64,000 nucleotides of DNA, taken from positions 550,405 to 614,404 of the forward strand of contig CAUYUJ010021137.1 in the NCBI GenBank assembly GCA_963575745.1, written 5' to 3'. The position numbers were made by a program, and so were the translations under genes. The DNA is from Prorocentrum cordatum (Eukaryota > Sar > Dinophyceae > Prorocentrales > Prorocentraceae). The first letter of the stretch is position 1. Each line of letters opens with the position of its first letter. Below the pieces are notes generated by a model. The model was not told the origin of the DNA. It made no database searches and was given only the letters and a program-made list of their open reading frames with translations. Positions 62,036 through 64,000 of the stretch are shown in pieces.

Positions 62036-63005
62036 GGGAGGAACAGCCCCGAGATCCTGGCGCTGCCTTTTTTCTCGGGCCCGGCGTTTTGGCCGGACTT
62101 CCCGGGCTGCATCGCGGCTCCCCTCGCGACGTTCCCGCCACTTCCCGCGCCTCCCTGCGACATATCGCGGCTTTCCGCGGATGCCCGCGCCTTTCCGCGA
62201 CATCCCGCGACTTCCTGGGATTCGGGCGCCCAGGGCCCTCGCATGTCGATGCGGCTCGAAGCAGCGGCGCAGACAGTTTGGGTCTAGGGCTTTGGTGCTG
62301 ATTTTGTGAGATGTCTCCATATTCCGCCACGTCGGATCTCAGGGGAAGTACCGATATCGCTACCCTTCTGTCCTTTTCACCTTGTCTTGGCCTCCTGGGG
62401 GGCCCTCGTCGCCACCGCTGGTTTCGCTTCGAGTTTTTCGTCAAGAGGGCACCCCAGGAGCGGTCCGGGGAGCATCGCTGCATTGGTACCCTTAGGTTTT
62501 CGATCATTCCTTTTCGTCTTATGTCGGTGTCGATCTTAAGGACTCGCCCAGTTTCTGAGGGCACTCTGATGATATTGTCATAGCCTTGGGCATGCCAATC
62601 TTAGCGACAGGAGTGAGCCCGAGGCTGATTAGTGTTGACGCGGCGGGAACCCTGGTGCAGGCGATCAATGTTGAAGGCCGCCAGCCCGGAATTTGCCTAT
62701 ACAGATAGGTTTGCGTTATCGGAAAATTGCGATCGTTCAAGGTTGCAATATCTACGCGGTGTCAGAAACCAGCCTGCCGTGCGGCAGGTTTGCGGCTATG
62801 GGATCGAGGATCAGATGATTCGTTTTCGGTCATTCTTGGCGCTTTCTGTTACCTTTCTGGATGCCCCTGGGGGCCTCGCGGGGTTGAGATCTCCAGCAGG
62901 CGTCGCACTGTCTCCACGCGGCGCGCGTGCGTTTCAGGCTTGGCACGTCATCACCTGATCACTTGTATAGTGCAGTGGAACAACACGTGAATGTCGCAAC
63001 ACGGA
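62036..63005. other. No recognised gene; TTCCCGCGAC-rich repeats
   Basis: 62098-62222 contains an irregular ~17-bp repetition of CTTCCCGCG / TTTCCGCGAC / ATCGCGGC. The rest has only short open frames without motifs. Confidence 0.5.
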
Positions 63006-63014
63006 GAGAGTCTA

Positions 63015-63251
63015 GGTCTCCTAGATGGGGTCGGAGTAGTTGGGGTCGGAGGACCACGCTGCATCGCCGATGCATCGCCGATGCGGCTCAATGTGCAGCC
63101 CGATTTGCTTCGCGTCGACGTCGCCGATGCATCGCCGACGTCGATGATGCATCGCCAGTGCATCACCGATGCATCGCCGATGCATCTCCGATGTATCGGC
63201 GATGCGGCGCGATCCTCCGACCCCATCTACTCCGACCCAATCTAGGAGTCT
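63015..63251. mobile_element. MITE family E, ~237 bp with ~65-bp TIRs and internal 11-bp repeats
   Basis: The left end GTCTCCTAGATGGGGTCGGA continues as GTAGTTGGGGTCGGAGGA. The right end is its complement with few changes, and the inverted match continues into GCATCGCCGATGCATCGC. The centre is an irregular array of the 11-mer GCATCGCCGAT. TCTA flanks both sides (63011-63014 and 63252-63255). Confidence 0.85.
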
Positions 63252-63654
63252 TCTAGAGAGGCAGTCGGAGGAGAGATAACGGCAGCAATAAGACAAGCTC
63301 AGCCCTCACCAGGGCACACCTCAGCAGAGCCTCCGTGTTTCGCCTGACCAGGGGCCAGATTGGTCAGAGGCGTGCCGTCACGGCATGCTTCCACAACAAC
63401 GTGCCTGTCGGCATCGCAGCCGGAGTCGTTGCCGTGCAGGAATCGTCGTAGATTGGGGTCGAAAAGTGCGAAGTATGGCGTCGGCAGCCTCCGCGGACTT
63501 CCTTGGAAAGAGATCGTTGAAACACCAATGCTTCGTGCGACGTCAGAAAACGGGGCCCACGTCGTCGAGTGAGGGACCTCCCAGTGCAGTCGGCGTGCGC
63601 TGGGGGGCCGACCTCCTTCGTGTGCCATGATGGGAGGCTCGAGGCGTCTCAAGG

Positions 63655-63855
63655 TGGGCGTCTAATTTCATCAGCTACAGTGGAAGCCCATGCCAAGAAA
63701 CACCCTGCTTGCCTCCAGGGTGCCCTGGGTTTCTTGGCTTTCCATGACTCTACGATAGAAAACGTGACGTCCCCACACCAAACATCAACGGTCATCCTGG
63801 GATCTCAGGGTTGGGTTTCTTGTGGAAGGTTTCTCGTGGTCGAGTTCTTACTGTA
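63655..63855. repeat. Dispersed repeat D, copy 2
   Basis: The segment from CCCTGGGTTTCTTGG through GGATCTCAGGGTTGGGTTTC and TTGTGGAAGGTTTCTCGTGG matches copy 1 (60770-60962). GCCAAGAAAC at 63694 and GTTTCTTGGC at 63730 can pair, as in copy 1. The final ~145 bases of the window after it hold nothing recognised. Confidence 0.65.
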
Positions 63856-64000
63856 GACTCCGGGTGATCTCCGAAGGCCCCGGTGGCTGCTCGCAGCGGT
63901 GGAAGGGGCGAAGGGGGGCGGCGTTCTGAACAGGCAAGGGGGCTTCCTCGAAGGGACGAGGACTTCTTTGCCGTCGGGTCTGATCAGGAGGCCCCCCCTT

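Overview
The window looks like repeat-dominated, GC-rich nuclear DNA of a dinoflagellate. The most specific evidence is a relict of the dinoflagellate spliced leader (SL) at 9627-9645. It is the 22-nt leader as I know it with three T's missing, and it sits at the 5' end of a coding block. Supporting signs are retroelements that carry a DNA cytosine methyltransferase (a combination reported for dinoflagellate retrotransposons), a large degenerate Ty1/copia element, many TIR elements, and abundant micro- and minisatellites. The high GC content would fit a Prorocentrum-like genome better than a symbiodiniacean one, but that is only an inference. I see no intact host gene that I can name with confidence.

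Layout. 0-9.6 kb: very GC-rich sequence with a weak coding remnant (64-691), a 76-bp minisatellite (2.7-3.3 kb), an 11-bp minisatellite, two copies of an ACATGTTT-rich dispersed repeat, and CTCC and TCC microsatellites. 9.6-25.5 kb (+): a decayed LINE-like retroelement. In order it holds the SL relict, disordered N-terminal sequence, a CX2C zinc finger, a RING-H2-like finger, unrecognised domains, a C5 cytosine methyltransferase, an APE-type endonuclease, an internally deleted reverse transcriptase, a Cys-rich post-RT segment and RNase H. 25.5-33.3 kb (+): a second decayed coding block. It has a Cys-rich N-terminus, a UPF1/DNA2-like SF1 helicase and a long C-terminal region, and may begin with a second, weaker SL relict. 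A 20-odd-base motif (CTGCGGCTTTTGGCTGCGCC) clusters before block 1's main ORF, in the leader of block 2, and after block 2.

33.3-44.1 kb: tandem repeats, an (LLG)-type array, CCG/TTG/CAA microsatellites, a MITE with an 8-10 bp target duplication, and a perfect 35-bp-stem palindrome nested in another MITE. 44.1-54.3 kb (-): a complete but frameshifted Ty1/copia element with 300-bp LTRs. It lies in a G-rich low-complexity tract, and its LTR contains a stretch resembling the 5' part of U2 snRNA. 54.3-64 kb: in-frame minisatellites flanked by inverted CACTTTACAACCAG arrays, GGA/GTC/GAT microsatellites (GAT about 1.8 kb), and several MITE families, some with clear TIRs and TSDs.

As far as can be read, the genes here are retroelement machinery: copying (RT, RNase H), integration (APE endonuclease, copia integrase) and, unusually, DNA methylation and possible ubiquitin-ligase functions carried by the element. 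Nearly all are broken by frameshifts, stops or lost catalytic residues, so they are best read as fossils of an accessory-domain-rich retroelement family.
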